The position numbers and the translations under genes were made by a program. Below are positions 1 through 5,127 of a stretch of 5,127 nt of DNA, piece by piece. The stretch is from assembly GCA_023460875.1 (NCBI GenBank), contig JAEWOQ010000401.1, positions 1 through 5,127 on the forward strand, given 5' to 3'. The first letter of the stretch is position 1. The number at the start of each line of letters is the position of its first letter. The stretch is from Pseudomonadota bacterium. GTDB taxonomy: Bacteria > Myxococcota_A > Polyangia > Polyangiales > Polyangiaceae. The notes below the pieces were generated by a model. The model saw nothing but the letters and a program-made list of their open reading frames with translations. It ran no database searches and was not told the DNA's origin.

Positions 1-86
1 GCCAGCGCCAGGTCGTCGGCGCCGCGCCGGGCGAGCTCGACGGCGCGCCCCGCCGGCACCCGCAAGGGGTCCAGCGCGAACCGCAA
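1..86 (-). CDS. 5' part of an unidentified gene, cut by the window edge
   Basis: I do not recognise this gene. Read leftward from about position 92, the minus strand shows the codon pattern of a real high-GC gene: almost every third position is G or C, the first position is mostly G/C, and the second is only about half G/C. The plus-strand frame sharing the same wobble positions (stop TGA at 94-96) shows the reverse pattern and an Ala/Ser/Arg-rich product, so it is probably a shadow. The visible peptide reads roughly RFALDPLRVPAGRAVELARR followed by GADDLAL, which looks like an amphipathic helix. There is no ATG. TTG at 86-84 would start just where the periodicity begins, and GTG at 59-57 is the alternative; neither has a convincing ribosome binding site. 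It lies about 117 bp downstream of the serS stop on the same strand, so it could be co-transcribed with serS. Both the start and the existence of the gene are inference. Confidence 0.38.
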   Translation of the reverse strand, partial: MRFALDPLRVPAGRAVELARRGADDLAL

Positions 87-203
87 GAAGGGTTGAGCGG
101 GGCGCGGACGGGGCAGCCGGCGTGCGCTGGGTTGCCACTGGGTCGTCGAGCGCCGTCGACTCGGTAGCGTGCTGGGTCGTTCGCTGGGCGGGCGACGTCC
201 GGC

Positions 204-1514
204 TCAGCTGCCGCTGCCAGCCGGGATGCGATCCGTCCCCATCGCTGGGCGCAGCGCCTCGGGCACGGTGATGCTGCCGTCCGCGTTCTGGTATTGCTCG
301 AAGATCGCGATCAACGTGCGCCCGACGGCCACGCCGGAGCCGTTCAGGGTGTGCACGAGGCGCGGCTTCTCCTTGGGCGCGAGTCGATGCCGGATCTGCG
401 CTCGCCGCGCCTGGAAGTCCTCACAGTTCGAGCAGCTGGAGATCTCCCGGTAACGCTGCTGGGACGGGAGCCACACCTCGAGGTCGTAGGTCTTGGCGGA
501 GGCGAACCCGAGGTCTCCGGTACAAAGCTCGACCACGCGGTAGTGGAGCCCCAGCCGCTGCAAGACGGCCTCGGCGTGCCCGGCGAGCTCCTCGAGCTCG
601 TCGTAGGAGTGCTCCGCTTCCGCGAACCTCACCAGCTCGACCTTGTCGAACTGATGCTGGCGGAACAGACCGCGCACGTCTTTGCCGTAGGAGCCCGCTT
701 CACTGCGAAAGCAGGGCGTGAAGGCGGTGTAGGCGAGGGGGAGACGCCCCGGATCCAGGATCTCGCCCGCGTGCAGGTTCGTCAGCGGCACCTCGGCGGT
801 GGGGATCAGATACAAGGGCTCGGGATCGTCCTGGTTGCGTTGGGTCTTGAAGAGATCCGCTTCGAACTTGGGCAGCTGCCCCGTGCCACGCAGGGCGTCC
901 CCACGCACCAGGTAGGGGGGCGCCACCTCGCGATAGCCGTGCTCGCGGGTGTGCAGGTCGAGCATGAAGCCGATGAGCGCGCGCTCGAGCCGGGCGGCCT
1001 CCCCCCAGAGCACGCTGAAGCGGGCCCCGGAGAGCTTCGCGGCGCGCTCGAAGTCGAGCAGGCCCAGGGGCTCGCCGAGCTCGTAGTGGGGCTTCGGCTC
1101 GAAATCGAAGCGAGGCGCCTCTCCCCAGGAGCGCACCACCCGGTTGTCTTCTTCGCTGGCCCCGATCGGCACGTCCGCGTGAGGCAGGTTCGGGAGCTCC
1201 AGTAGGCGGGACTCGAGCTCCGTCAGCACCTCCGCGAGGGCGGTCTCCTTCTCCTTGACCTGGCCCGAGAGGGCCTTGAGCTCGTCGCGGCGCTTGGCGA
1301 AGGCCGCCTTGTCGGGCCCCTTCGCGAGCTCGGCCATCGCCTGGTTGGCGGCGTTGCGCTGGGCGGCCAGGGCCTCCGTCTCGACGATCAGGCGCCGGCG
1401 CCGCTCCGCGAGGGGGCCGAGGGCTTCCACGGCGCTGCCCCAGCTGGGGGAGCGACGGCTGAGTCGCTCGCGGACCTCGTCCAGGTGCTCGGCTACGTAA
1501 CGCGCGTCCAACAT
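204..1514 (-). CDS. serS: Seryl-tRNA synthetase (SerRS), bacterial type
   Basis: Cytoplasmic class II aminoacyl-tRNA synthetase that activates serine with ATP and charges tRNA-Ser; the product can also feed selenocysteine synthesis. At 436 residues it is close to the usual length of about 425-430. Residues 1 to about 105 form the N-terminal tRNA-binding domain, with a charged helical arm (about 30-100) matching the long antiparallel coiled coil. The catalytic core follows: TAEVPLTN (239-246), motif 2 beginning FRSEAGSYGKDVRG (269-282) and continuing HQFDKVELV (287-295), LEVWLPSQQRYREISSCSNC (345-364), and motif 3 NGSGVAVGRT (391-400) with its conserved arginine R399. No key residue appears missing. 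The ATG at 1514 is chosen because family members begin MLD followed by a helix and because AAGG lies 8 bp upstream. An in-frame ATG at 1550 would add 12 unconserved-looking residues. It is divergent from the symporter gene, with 137 bp between them. Identification is essentially certain; the start is very likely. Confidence 0.98.
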   Translation of the reverse strand: MLDARYVAEHLDEVRERLSRRSPSWGSAVEALGPLAERRRRLIVETEALAAQRNAANQAMAELAKGPDKAAFAKRRDELKALSGQVKEKETALAEVLTELESRLLELPNLPHADVPIGASEEDNRVVRSWGEAPRFDFEPKPHYELGEPLGLLDFERAAKLSGARFSVLWGEAARLERALIGFMLDLHTREHGYREVAPPYLVRGDALRGTGQLPKFEADLFKTQRNQDDPEPLYLIPTAEVPLTNLHAGEILDPGRLPLAYTAFTPCFRSEAGSYGKDVRGLFRQHQFDKVELVRFAEAEHSYDELEELAGHAEAVLQRLGLHYRVVELCTGDLGFASAKTYDLEVWLPSQQRYREISSCSNCEDFQARRAQIRHRLAPKEKPRLVHTLNGSGVAVGRTLIAIFEQYQNADGSITVPEALRPAMGTDRIPAGSGS

Positions 1515-1522
1515 GACGGCGG

Positions 1523-1526
1523 CCTT
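1523..1526 (-). promoter_or_regulatory. Ribosome binding site that supports the serS start
   Basis: On the minus strand AAGG lies 8 bases before the ATG at 1514, a normal Shine-Dalgarno spacing. It favours this start over the upstream in-frame ATG at 1550. It overlaps a possible -10 promoter hexamer, so if that promoter is used the motif would not be in the mRNA. Confidence 0.5.
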
Positions 1527-1550
1527 ATAGCTGCGCGCCCTCGGTTGCAA
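1524..1550 (-). promoter_or_regulatory. serS: Possible sigma70-like promoter for serS
   Basis: On the minus strand TTGCAA (1550-1545, four of six matches to TTGACA) is followed after 15 bp by TATAAG (1529-1524, five of six matches to TATAAT). The spacing is shorter than the usual 17 bp. Transcription would begin near 1517, leaving almost no leader before the ATG at 1514. These are the most A/T-rich hexamers in an otherwise very GC-rich gap, which supports the call. The promoter could equally lie further upstream. Confidence 0.3.
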
Positions 1551-1557
1551 GGCGCGC
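1533..1557. repeat. 7-bp perfect inverted repeat in the serS upstream region
   Basis: GCGCGCC (1533-1539) and GGCGCGC (1551-1557) are perfect inverted arms around an 11-base loop. They lie 18 bp upstream of the serS start codon. If transcription starts further upstream than the candidate promoter, this would form a GC-only hairpin just before the ribosome binding site; otherwise it might be an operator-like palindrome spanning the candidate -35 and spacer. There is no T-run, so it is not an intrinsic terminator. In a genome this GC-rich such a repeat can occur by chance. Confidence 0.3.
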
Positions 1558-1636
1558 GAGGGGAGATCGCGGAGCGGACGGGCAGGCTCCCTGTTCGTGC
1601 TGATGGAGCCGGGGCCTTTCGCTAGAGCCCGGCGCC

Positions 1637-1646
1637 GGTAGTCTCA
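1637..1646 (+). promoter_or_regulatory. GGTAGTCTCA motif with candidate -10 for the symporter gene
   Basis: TAGTCT at 1639-1644 keeps the key T-A-N-N-N-T positions of a -10 element. Seven bases beyond it is the A of the symporter ATG at 1652, so a transcript from here would be leaderless, and no Shine-Dalgarno sequence is visible before that ATG. The same 10-mer occurs upstream of the kinase gene on the other strand. A -35 element is not clear; the best-placed sequence, around CTTTCG (1616-1621), is weak. Confidence 0.35.
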
Positions 1647-1651
1647 TCGTC

Positions 1652-1774
1652 ATGCTCCCTGGGGTTCGCCTGTTCGGTTGGGTGTGGTTGGGGCAGCGGC
1701 GCCAGCGCTGCTCGCGCCTCCTCGTCGTGCTCGCGCTGCTCCTCTGCGCGGCCGTGTGTGGGCTCGCGCAGGCG
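1652..1774 (+). other. Predicted signal peptide or N-terminal membrane segment of the symporter
   Basis: Residues 1-41 show a basic stretch RRQRCSR (16-22), a run of hydrophobic residues (23-38) and A-Q-A at 39-41, which fits a Sec signal peptidase I site. The following 30 residues are Ser/Pro/Ala/Asp-rich and look extracytoplasmic. It may instead remain as an uncleaved extra membrane helix. Confidence 0.55.
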
Positions 1775-3388
1775 TCCCCCTCCGTCGACGGCGACCCATC
1801 TTCGGCTCCCGCGTCGGCGCAAGCTCTCGAGAGCGCCCCGGCGCACCCCGACGACGCCCGGGCCATCACGCAGCTGAACGAGACCCTGGACACCGTCCTC
1901 GGCGGCGTGAACACCTTCATCGATCAGCTGCTCTTCTTCAACGTCAGCGGGGATCTCTTCCAGGTCCAGGTTCACGAAGAGGGGCGTCCTGTCGTGGACG
2001 CCGCCGGTGCGCCCGTCCTGCGGACGGTCCCCGTGCCGTTCGTGGTCTTCGTGCTGGCGTTCGGCGGGGTGTTCTTCACCTTTTGGTATGGCCTCGTGAA
2101 CGTGCGCGGCTTCTGGCACGCCACCGAGATCGTGCGGGGCAAGTACGACAACCCCGAGGACGTCGGTGAGATCTCCCATTTTCGCGCGTTGACCAGCGCC
2201 CTGAGCGCCACCGTGGGCCTCGGCAACATCGCCGGCGTCGCCATCGCGATCCAGCTCGGCGGGCCCGGCGCGGTCCTCTGGATGATCATCGCGGCCTTCT
2301 TCGGCATGACGGTCAAGTTCTCGAGCTGCACGCTCGCGCAGCTCTATCGCCGCGAGAACCCCGACGGCTCCATCTCCGGCGGGCCCATGTACTACCTCGA
2401 CCTCGGCTTTCGCGAGTGGGGCGGGCTGCGCGCGAAGTTTGGGAAGACCCTCGCCGTCTTCTATGCCTTCATGATCATGGGCGGCGCCGTCGGCGGCGGG
2501 AACATGTTCCAGGCGAACCAGTCCTTCGAGGCGTTCGCGGGCGCATTCGGGGTGGGGGAGGACCAGAGCTGGGTCTTCGGGCTCGTGCTGGCGGCCTCGG
2601 TGGCCGCGGTGATCCTCGGGGGCATCAAGCGCATCGGCGCAGCGACGTCGCGGATCGTGCCGGGGATGGTGGGGCTCTACGTGGTGGCCTGCCTCATCGT
2701 GCTGCTGGTCAACGCGAGCCAACTCCCCACCGCGCTCGTGTTGATCGTGGAGATGGCGTTCACCAACAACGCGGCTTACGGAGGCGTCGTCGGCGTGGTC
2801 GTGTGGGGTGTCCAGCGAGCGTCGTTCTCCAACGAGGCGGGCGTCGGCAGCTCGTCCATCGCCCACGCCGCGGCCAAGACCAAGGAGCCCGTCCGCGAGG
2901 GGCTCGTGGCCATGATGGAGCCCTTCATCGACACGATCATCGTGTGCGTGATGACGGCCTTGGTGGTCGTCGTCTCGGGCGCCTGGAACGATCCGAGCAT
3001 CCCCCAGTCCGCGGGCGTCTCCCTCACCGCCGCCGCCTTCGCGACCGTGCTCCCGTGGTTCCCCAAGCTCTTGAGCGTGTGTGTGCTCCTCTTCGCCTAC
3101 TCCACGATGATCTCGTGGTGCTATTATGGTGAGAGGGGCTGGATTTATTTGCTGGACCACTGGGGCGGACGAGGTCTCACGACGGTCCCCGTGTTCCGCG
3201 TGATCTTCGTCTGCTTCGTGTTCTTCGGCTCCGTGGCGCAGCTCGACGCGGTGCTCAAGTTCTCCGACCTGCTCATCCTGTGCATGGCGTTCCCGAACAT
3301 CGTCGGCAGCATCCTGCTGGCGCCGCGCTTGCGTCGGGTGGTCTGGGACTACTTCCGGCGGCATCGGGCCGCGACCGTGGGTCACTGA
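1652..3388 (+). CDS. Sodium:alanine/glycine symporter, AGCS family, with extended N-terminus
   Basis: Inner-membrane secondary transporter that would take up alanine, glycine or a similar small neutral amino acid with Na+ (some family members use H+). The AGCS hallmarks are clear: LTSALSATVGLGNIAGVAIA (180-199), GGPGAVLWM (203-211), SGGPMYYLDLG (242-252), a glycine-rich GGAVGGGNMFQANQ stretch (277-290), and SNEAGVGSSSIAHAAAKT (393-410) followed by EPFIDT (423-428). About ten or eleven hydrophobic spans follow the first at about 127-147. At 578 residues it is longer than the common 440-550. The extra part is an Arg-rich start (16-22), a hydrophobic core (23-38) and a possible AQA/S cleavage site near 41, then a non-membrane segment (about 42-126) including the amphipathic stretch at 76-97. 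The ATG at 1652 has no Shine-Dalgarno but sits where a leaderless start would be; GTG at 1682 is the alternative. The 3' end overlaps the convergent kinase gene by 7 bp. The family is certain; the exact substrate is not readable. Confidence 0.95.
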   Translation: MLPGVRLFGWVWLGQRRQRCSRLLVVLALLLCAAVCGLAQASPSVDGDPSSAPASAQALESAPAHPDDARAITQLNETLDTVLGGVNTFIDQLLFFNVSGDLFQVQVHEEGRPVVDAAGAPVLRTVPVPFVVFVLAFGGVFFTFWYGLVNVRGFWHATEIVRGKYDNPEDVGEISHFRALTSALSATVGLGNIAGVAIAIQLGGPGAVLWMIIAAFFGMTVKFSSCTLAQLYRRENPDGSISGGPMYYLDLGFREWGGLRAKFGKTLAVFYAFMIMGGAVGGGNMFQANQSFEAFAGAFGVGEDQSWVFGLVLAASVAAVILGGIKRIGAATSRIVPGMVGLYVVACLIVLLVNASQLPTALVLIVEMAFTNNAAYGGVVGVVVWGVQRASFSNEAGVGSSSIAHAAAKTKEPVREGLVAMMEPFIDTIIVCVMTALVVVVSGAWNDPSIPQSAGVSLTAAAFATVLPWFPKLLSVCVLLFAYSTMISWCYYGERGWIYLLDHWGGRGLTTVPVFRVIFVCFVFFGSVAQLDAVLKFSDLLILCMAFPNIVGSILLAPRLRRVVWDYFRRHRAATVGH

Positions 3389-4995
3389 CAGGGGCGCAGG
3401 ATCTTCAGCCCGTCCACCACCACCTCACAGAGCTTCGGGCTGCTCGGGGGGGCGGGCTGGGCCTTCGCCGCGGGCTTGCGGGTCCTCGCAGGGCCGAGGG
3501 CGATGAAGATCCGCTGGTCTCGCTGGGCCAGGACCTTGGCGCGCCCTACGCGATTGCCGAGCCTCGCGGTCAGCACCAGGTTCTCGTCGACGTCTGCCCG
3601 CACCTCGCAGGGCGTGCTGTCGCACACCTGGAAGTCGTCCTTCAGGAGCACGGCTCCGGGAGGTGTGGTGCTCACCTGGAGCCGGACGGAGGACGCCTCG
3701 CCGGCCTCCCCGTCGATCGCTCGGCCGGACGGCCCGCCGGGCTCCGCATCGGTGTCCTCGTCCGTCGCGGTCTCGTCCTTGGCTCGATCGCTCGAGGCCG
3801 GGGAGGACGCCGCCAGCGCCGCCGCGGCGGGCGCAGGCGCAGGCTCGGCGCCCGCCGCGGCCACGTCCAGGCCCGGGGGACGGTGTTGGGACCACCACCA
3901 CACGCCCGCCGCGGCTCCCAAGCCGGTAACGACGAGCGCAGCAGCCAGCAGGGGGGAGCGGGCGCGGGCGCGGGTGCTCTGCAGCACCACGTCCGAGGCG
4001 GCGCTGAGCGGCGTCCCGCGGACCTGGGTCCCCCCTCGGGGCGCCCCCTCACCTCCTTGCCACGCGCTGAACGCGGAGCTCTTCGGAGGGGGCAGGCCGG
4101 CCGCCTCGGGGGTGAGCAGGAGCACCTCGGCGAGCTCGCGCATGGAGGGGAAGCGGGCGGCGGGATCTTTCGCCATCGCGCGTCGCACCACCTCCTCGAG
4201 CTCCGGGGAGACCTGGACGGCGGCGTTGACGTCGGCGAGCCGCGGGATGGGAAACAGCACGTGGCGGTTGAGTACCTCGAGGAAGGTCTCGCCCGTGAAG
4301 GGGACGGCGCCCGTCAACGTCTCGAACAGGATGACCCCGACCGCGTACACGTCGCTGCGCTCGTCGGCGGGCCGGCCTTGGGCCTGCTCCGGGGCCATGT
4401 ACTCCGGCGTCCCGAAGATCATGCCCGTCTTGGTCAAGCGCCGTCGGCTGCCGGCTTGCTCCTGCTGCGCGAGCTCCTCATTGGTGCGGAGGCTCGCGAT
4501 GCCGAAATCGACGATCTTCACGCTCGGCTCGGCGCCCTCGTGCTCCTGCAGGAAGACGTTGTCCGGCTTCAGGTCACGGTGGACGACGCCGCGGGCGTGG
4601 GCGGCCTCGAGGGCCCAGCAGATCTGCAGGACCACCTCGACGGCGGCGGCCGGCGGCAGGGGGCCGTCCTTCTCCAGGGCTTGCCCGAGGTCGCGGCCCT
4701 CGAGCAGCTCCATGGCGATGAAGGAGCTGCCGTCCGGGAGCTCTCCGTAGTCGAAGATCTCCAGCACGTTCGGGTGCTTGATCCGGGAGGCGCTGATGGC
4801 CTCCTGGCGGAAGCGCTCGACGATGTCCTGCTTGCTCGAGTACTCCCGGTGCAGGACCTTGAGGGCGACCCTCTTCTGGATGGCGATGTGCTCCGCCAGA
4901 TAGACCTTGCCCATGCCGCCGGTCCCGAGGGTGTCGAGGACGCGGTACCGGCCTGAGATCAGCTGGCCCACGAGGTGAGGAGAAGCGTCGCTCAT
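3382..4995 (-). CDS. Membrane-anchored Hanks-type Ser/Thr protein kinase with PEGA-like ectodomain
   Basis: Bacterial receptor-like protein kinase of 537 residues. The cytoplasmic kinase domain (about 17-292) has every catalytic element: glycine-rich loop LGTGGMGKVYLAEH (23-36), VALK with K46, likely helix-C E65, catalytic loop HRDLKPDN (139-146), DFG (163-165), FGTPEYMAPEQ (194-204) and SDVYAVG (214-220). It is an RD kinase, so activation-loop phosphorylation is expected. The loop carries a Gln/Glu-rich insertion (about 171-185). A juxtamembrane linker (295-347) leads to one membrane span (about 348-369). Then come an Ala/Pro-rich linker (377-400), an acidic stretch (403-430) and a beta-rich PEGA-like region (about 436-500) with STTPPGAV and the DSTPCEV turn, and finally a basic/Pro tail. 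Cysteines at 458, 463, 523 and 536 lie outside the membrane and might form disulfides. The ATG at 4995 has at best a weak ribosome binding site (GGCGAG, very close). The gene is convergent with the symporter, with 7 bp shared. Substrates are unknown. Confidence 0.95.
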   Translation of the reverse strand: MSDASPHLVGQLISGRYRVLDTLGTGGMGKVYLAEHIAIQKRVALKVLHREYSSKQDIVERFRQEAISASRIKHPNVLEIFDYGELPDGSSFIAMELLEGRDLGQALEKDGPLPPAAAVEVVLQICWALEAAHARGVVHRDLKPDNVFLQEHEGAEPSVKIVDFGIASLRTNEELAQQEQAGSRRRLTKTGMIFGTPEYMAPEQAQGRPADERSDVYAVGVILFETLTGAVPFTGETFLEVLNRHVLFPIPRLADVNAAVQVSPELEEVVRRAMAKDPAARFPSMRELAEVLLLTPEAAGLPPPKSSAFSAWQGGEGAPRGGTQVRGTPLSAASDVVLQSTRARARSPLLAAALVVTGLGAAAGVWWWSQHRPPGLDVAAAGAEPAPAPAAAALAASSPASSDRAKDETATDEDTDAEPGGPSGRAIDGEAGEASSVRLQVSTTPPGAVLLKDDFQVCDSTPCEVRADVDENLVLTARLGNRVGRAKVLAQRDQRIFIALGPARTRKPAAKAQPAPPSSPKLCEVVVDGLKILRPCQ

Positions 4996-5032
4996 CGCTC
5001 GCCGAAACCGAACGATAGCCCGTGGCGTCCAG

Positions 5033-5042
5033 TGAGACTACC
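5033..5042 (-). promoter_or_regulatory. GGTAGTCTCA motif with candidate -10 for the kinase gene
   Basis: On the minus strand this 10-mer is identical to the one just before the symporter gene. TAGTCT (5040-5035) could act as a -10 element, putting transcription start near 5028 and giving a leader of about 32 nt before the ATG at 4995. No good -35 is visible at the expected distance; TGCGCC (5063-5058) is in place but a poor match. An alternative -10, TATCGT (5017-5012), lies closer to the gene. Confidence 0.33.
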
Positions 5043-5071
5043 CGGGCGGAGAAACGGGGCGCAGGAGCCGT

Positions 5072-5127
5072 GGGGGGCGGGACGGGGGGGAGGGCCGGGG
5101 GGTTTTTAAAGGGGGCCCCGTTGCGGG
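5072..5127. other. G-run-rich low-complexity window end
   Basis: On the plus strand five G-runs lie between 5072 and 5102 (6, 3, 7, 3 and 6 bases) with loops of only one or two bases. Then come TTTTTAAA (5103-5110), GGGGGCCCC (5111-5119) and the window end. The run pattern fits a G-quadruplex consensus and sits on the template strand upstream of the kinase. The composition differs from the rest of the window, which lacks such homopolymers, so contig-end sequencing or assembly error is an equally good explanation. No gene is visible here. Confidence 0.5.

Noticed and set aside
1..96. C-terminal end of a plus-strand gene with stop TGA at 94-96
   Set aside because: The frame has G/C at third positions, but its second positions are nearly all G/C and its first positions are A/T-rich, the opposite of real coding in high-GC genomes. 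The minus-strand frame fits better.
145..160. Terminator hairpin after serS (GTCGA/TCGAC arms)
   Set aside because: The stem is only 5 bp and no T-run follows on the minus strand; it is too weak to call.
165..170. TAGCGT on the plus strand as a -10 promoter related to GGTAGTCTCA
   Set aside because: The match to the 10-mer is partial, and the only downstream plus-strand frame is antisense to serS.
294..1205. A 303-codon open frame on the plus strand across serS
   Set aside because: It is antisense to serS, whose class II motifs are intact; open antisense frames of this size are common at this GC content.
1515..1550. serS starting at the ATG at 1550
   Set aside because: This would add 12 residues before the normal SerRS N-terminus, and AAGG at 1523-1526 is correctly spaced for the ATG at 1514.
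1533..1557. T-box or intrinsic terminator upstream of serS
   Set aside because: There is only one short stem, no T-run and no specifier or antiterminator-like sequence. T-boxes are also mainly a feature of Firmicutes and Actinobacteria.
1622..3385. A 587-codon open frame on the minus strand across the symporter gene
   Set aside because: It is antisense to a clear AGCS gene. Its product is dominated by His, Asp, Glu, Arg and Gly with no recognisable motif, as expected from the opposite strand of a GC-rich gene.
3280..4956. A 558-codon open frame on the plus strand across the kinase gene
   Set aside because: It is a shadow of the kinase, which has all Hanks motifs on the other strand. The product is Gly/Arg/Leu-rich without family signatures.

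Overview
The window is a 5.1 kb piece of a very GC-rich bacterial chromosome. It holds three complete protein genes and the edge of a fourth. The G/C-saturated third codon positions, the Hanks-type Ser/Thr kinase with a membrane anchor and a PEGA-like ectodomain, and the large alanine/glycine symporter with an extended N-terminus together suggest a Myxococcota-type (deltaproteobacterial) organism. That placement is inference from gene style; no taxonomic marker was compared. The odd length and the low-complexity, G-run-rich right end suggest a complete short contig, possibly from a metagenome.

Layout. Positions 1-86 (minus strand) carry what looks like the 5' end of an unidentified gene running off the left edge. 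Positions 204-1514 (minus) are serS, seryl-tRNA synthetase, with all class II motifs intact. A 137 bp divergent intergenic region (1515-1651) follows. Positions 1652-3388 (plus) encode a sodium:alanine/glycine symporter of the AGCS family with a signal-peptide-like N-terminus. It converges with, and overlaps by 7 bp, a receptor-like Ser/Thr protein kinase on the minus strand at 3382-4995. The last 132 bp (4996-5127) are the kinase's upstream region and end in a G-tract-rich stretch that may be a G-quadruplex or poor-quality contig-end sequence.

How the genes relate. serS is a housekeeping translation gene. The symporter probably imports small neutral amino acids with Na+, and the kinase probably transduces an envelope signal to cytoplasmic targets. 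Nothing in the sequence ties the three into one pathway: serS and the symporter are divergent, and the symporter and kinase are convergent. The one regulatory hint is a shared 10-mer, GGTAGTCTCA, upstream of both the symporter and the kinase. It contains a plausible -10 hexamer (TAGTCT), and its position suggests the symporter mRNA may be leaderless. I found no RNA gene, mobile element, CRISPR array or clearly novel multi-gene system.
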